NCBI GenBank assembly: GCA_014384685.1
Contig: JACNFL010000114.1
Span: forward strand, 1-5,628
DNA from: Methanobacteriota archaeon
GTDB taxonomy: Archaea; Thermoplasmatota; Poseidoniia; Poseidoniales; Thalassarchaeaceae
Direction of reading: 5' to 3'
DNA length: 5,628 nt
In this document: in pieces, positions 4,709-5,628 of the stretch
How positions within the stretch are numbered: the stretch's first letter is position 1
How the letters are laid out: every line of letters starts with the position of its first letter
The notes under the pieces: generated by a model
What the model saw: the letters and a program-made list of their open reading frames with translations, nothing else
Database searches by the model: none
What the model was told of the DNA's origin: nothing
Program-made: the position numbers and the translations under genes

Positions 4709-5628
4709 ATGACGGTCTACTGCCCCAAGTGCGAAGGCCCAAATGAAGCCACCGCGAAGTTCTGTTTGCAATGTGGAAATGACTTCGATGTTGAAGGCCC
4801 AATTACATCAACTGGGCATGATGTGAAATCTCTAAAAGACTCCATCAAAAGTAGAGATGACCTATCAATGGCTGAAAAATTTGACTTAATTGCTAAAATT
4901 GAAGATGGCGCCAATCCTATTGACCTAGGAATCGCCGCAACTTCTGCACAAGCCGCTGAAGAATCACAGCAAGAAGCGACGAAACCCGCGCCATCATCTG
5001 ATCCTGCTGTCACCTCAACATTTGTCTCAAGTCCAGCAGCAGCCGCAGCAGTTGCCATGGTCTCACAAGAAAGTGATGCATGGGGGATGGTGATGGCAGG
5101 TCGAGTCAACACCTCTGAGCAGGTTTTCAGGCAGGCAATGGATTTGGGGATGGAAGCAAGTCACCATATTCACGACATATCTCACGGTGGAATTGATGAA
5201 ACAAATCTCACCAATGAGGACTTACGGGCAATTCCTGTGCTAAAACCACCTAAGAGGTCATTTTGTCCAAAGTGTGGTTCAGATATCCTATCCCACAGTA
5301 ATCTACAATGGAAGAAATGGAGGGACCATTCCGCTGAAGTAGTTCAAGTTCAAGCCCAGGCAGCTATGGAAGCATCTCTAGTCCAAATCGCTGCCCACTA
5401 TCTGAAAGCAATGGATGCTCTTGAAATCACCAATAACCAACTAGAAGAAAAATTAGCGGATGTTGACCAAGAAGAGTTGGCAAAAGCACTTGAACCAAAA
5501 ATTCGCAAACCGGTACGTGCTGAACTAGAAAAAGAGTACCAGTCGGAAGCAGTTGCTGAATCTGACCCTAGACAATCAGGAAAAACTGCAACGCGCACTG
5601 CAAAACCTAACGCAAGGGCGGGTGGGAA
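4709..5628 (+). CDS. Unrecognised zinc-ribbon protein with Ala-rich linker and predicted coiled coil, 3' truncated by window edge
   Basis: I do not recognise this gene. The start is secure: an in-frame TGA lies at 4697-4699 and ATG 4709 is the first start after it. The 306 visible residues run off the right edge with no stop. Residues 4-23 form a small zinc ribbon, C5-x2-C8 and C19-x2-C22 (YCPKC, FCLQCG). A helical stretch (about 33-65) is followed by an Ala/Ser/Pro/Gln-rich linker (about 70-117) with a run of five alanines. A second knuckle, CPKCG at 186-190, has no matching CxxC downstream; the nearest candidate ligands are H196 and H207. Residues about 209-290 are rich in Ala, Glu, Gln and Lys with heptad-like spacing, suggesting a coiled coil. 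There is no signal peptide or membrane segment, so a cytosolic protein is likely. Archaeal N-terminal zinc ribbons of this kind appear in many unrelated regulatory or scaffold proteins, so no function can be assigned. Confidence 0.8.
   Translation, partial: MTVYCPKCEGPNEATAKFCLQCGNDFDVEGPITSTGHDVKSLKDSIKSRDDLSMAEKFDLIAKIEDGANPIDLGIAATSAQAAEESQQEATKPAPSSDPAVTSTFVSSPAAAAAVAMVSQESDAWGMVMAGRVNTSEQVFRQAMDLGMEASHHIHDISHGGIDETNLTNEDLRAIPVLKPPKRSFCPKCGSDILSHSNLQWKKWRDHSAEVVQVQAQAAMEASLVQIAAHYLKAMDALEITNNQLEEKLADVDQEELAKALEPKIRKPVRAELEKEYQSEAVAESDPRQSGKTATRTAKPNARAGG

Noticed and set aside
5031..5057. GCA/GCC-rich tract as a DNA microsatellite
   Set aside because: It is short, uses mixed Ala codons and is explained by the Ala-rich linker of the encoded protein.
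4717..5112. 131-codon reading frame on the minus strand opposite the zinc-ribbon gene
   Set aside because: Its Ala/Ser-rich sequence is the complement of the Ala-rich linker; the plus-strand frame has zinc ligands and a bracketed start.

Overview
The window comes from an archaeon. It encodes archaeal initiation factor aIF2-beta, a class I (archaeal-type) lysyl-tRNA synthetase and a GfcR-type helix-turn-helix/phosphoribosyltransferase regulator, a combination not expected in bacteria. The moderate G+C, very short spacers, starts without Shine-Dalgarno sequences (suggesting leaderless mRNAs), and two genes that look bacterial-like (PEP synthase and trimeric dUTPase) would suit an uncultivated euryarchaeon such as the marine group II/III (Poseidoniia/Thermoplasmatota) lineages. 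That placement is inference; no rRNA is present to test it.

Layout, left to right: (1) the 3' two-thirds of a phosphoenolpyruvate synthase gene on +, cut by the left edge; (2) after 13 bases, a convergent aIF2-beta gene on -; (3) a 74-base divergent spacer; (4) dut, encoding dUTPase, on +; (5) a 108-base spacer with repeated GTTGTT half-sites and two hairpins; (6) gfcR on +; (7) lysS on +, 13 bases downstream and preceded by AGGTG, so very probably cotranscribed with gfcR; (8) a 72-base spacer; (9) an unrecognised protein with an N-terminal zinc ribbon, an Ala/Ser-rich linker and a predicted coiled coil, cut by the right edge. No stretch longer than 300 bases lacks a gene.

Functionally the region mixes translation (aIF2-beta, LysRS), nucleotide hygiene (dUTPase) and central carbon metabolism (PEP synthase and a regulator whose haloarchaeal relatives control sugar degradation). 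The most interesting local signals are the symmetric elements directly upstream of the predicted gfcR promoter, which could be autoregulatory operators or alternative RNA folds, and the absence from LysRS of the Cys/His zinc sites seen in other archaeal enzymes. I see no clear sign of a wholly new defence, mobile or RNA system: there is no CRISPR array, transposase, tRNA or rRNA.
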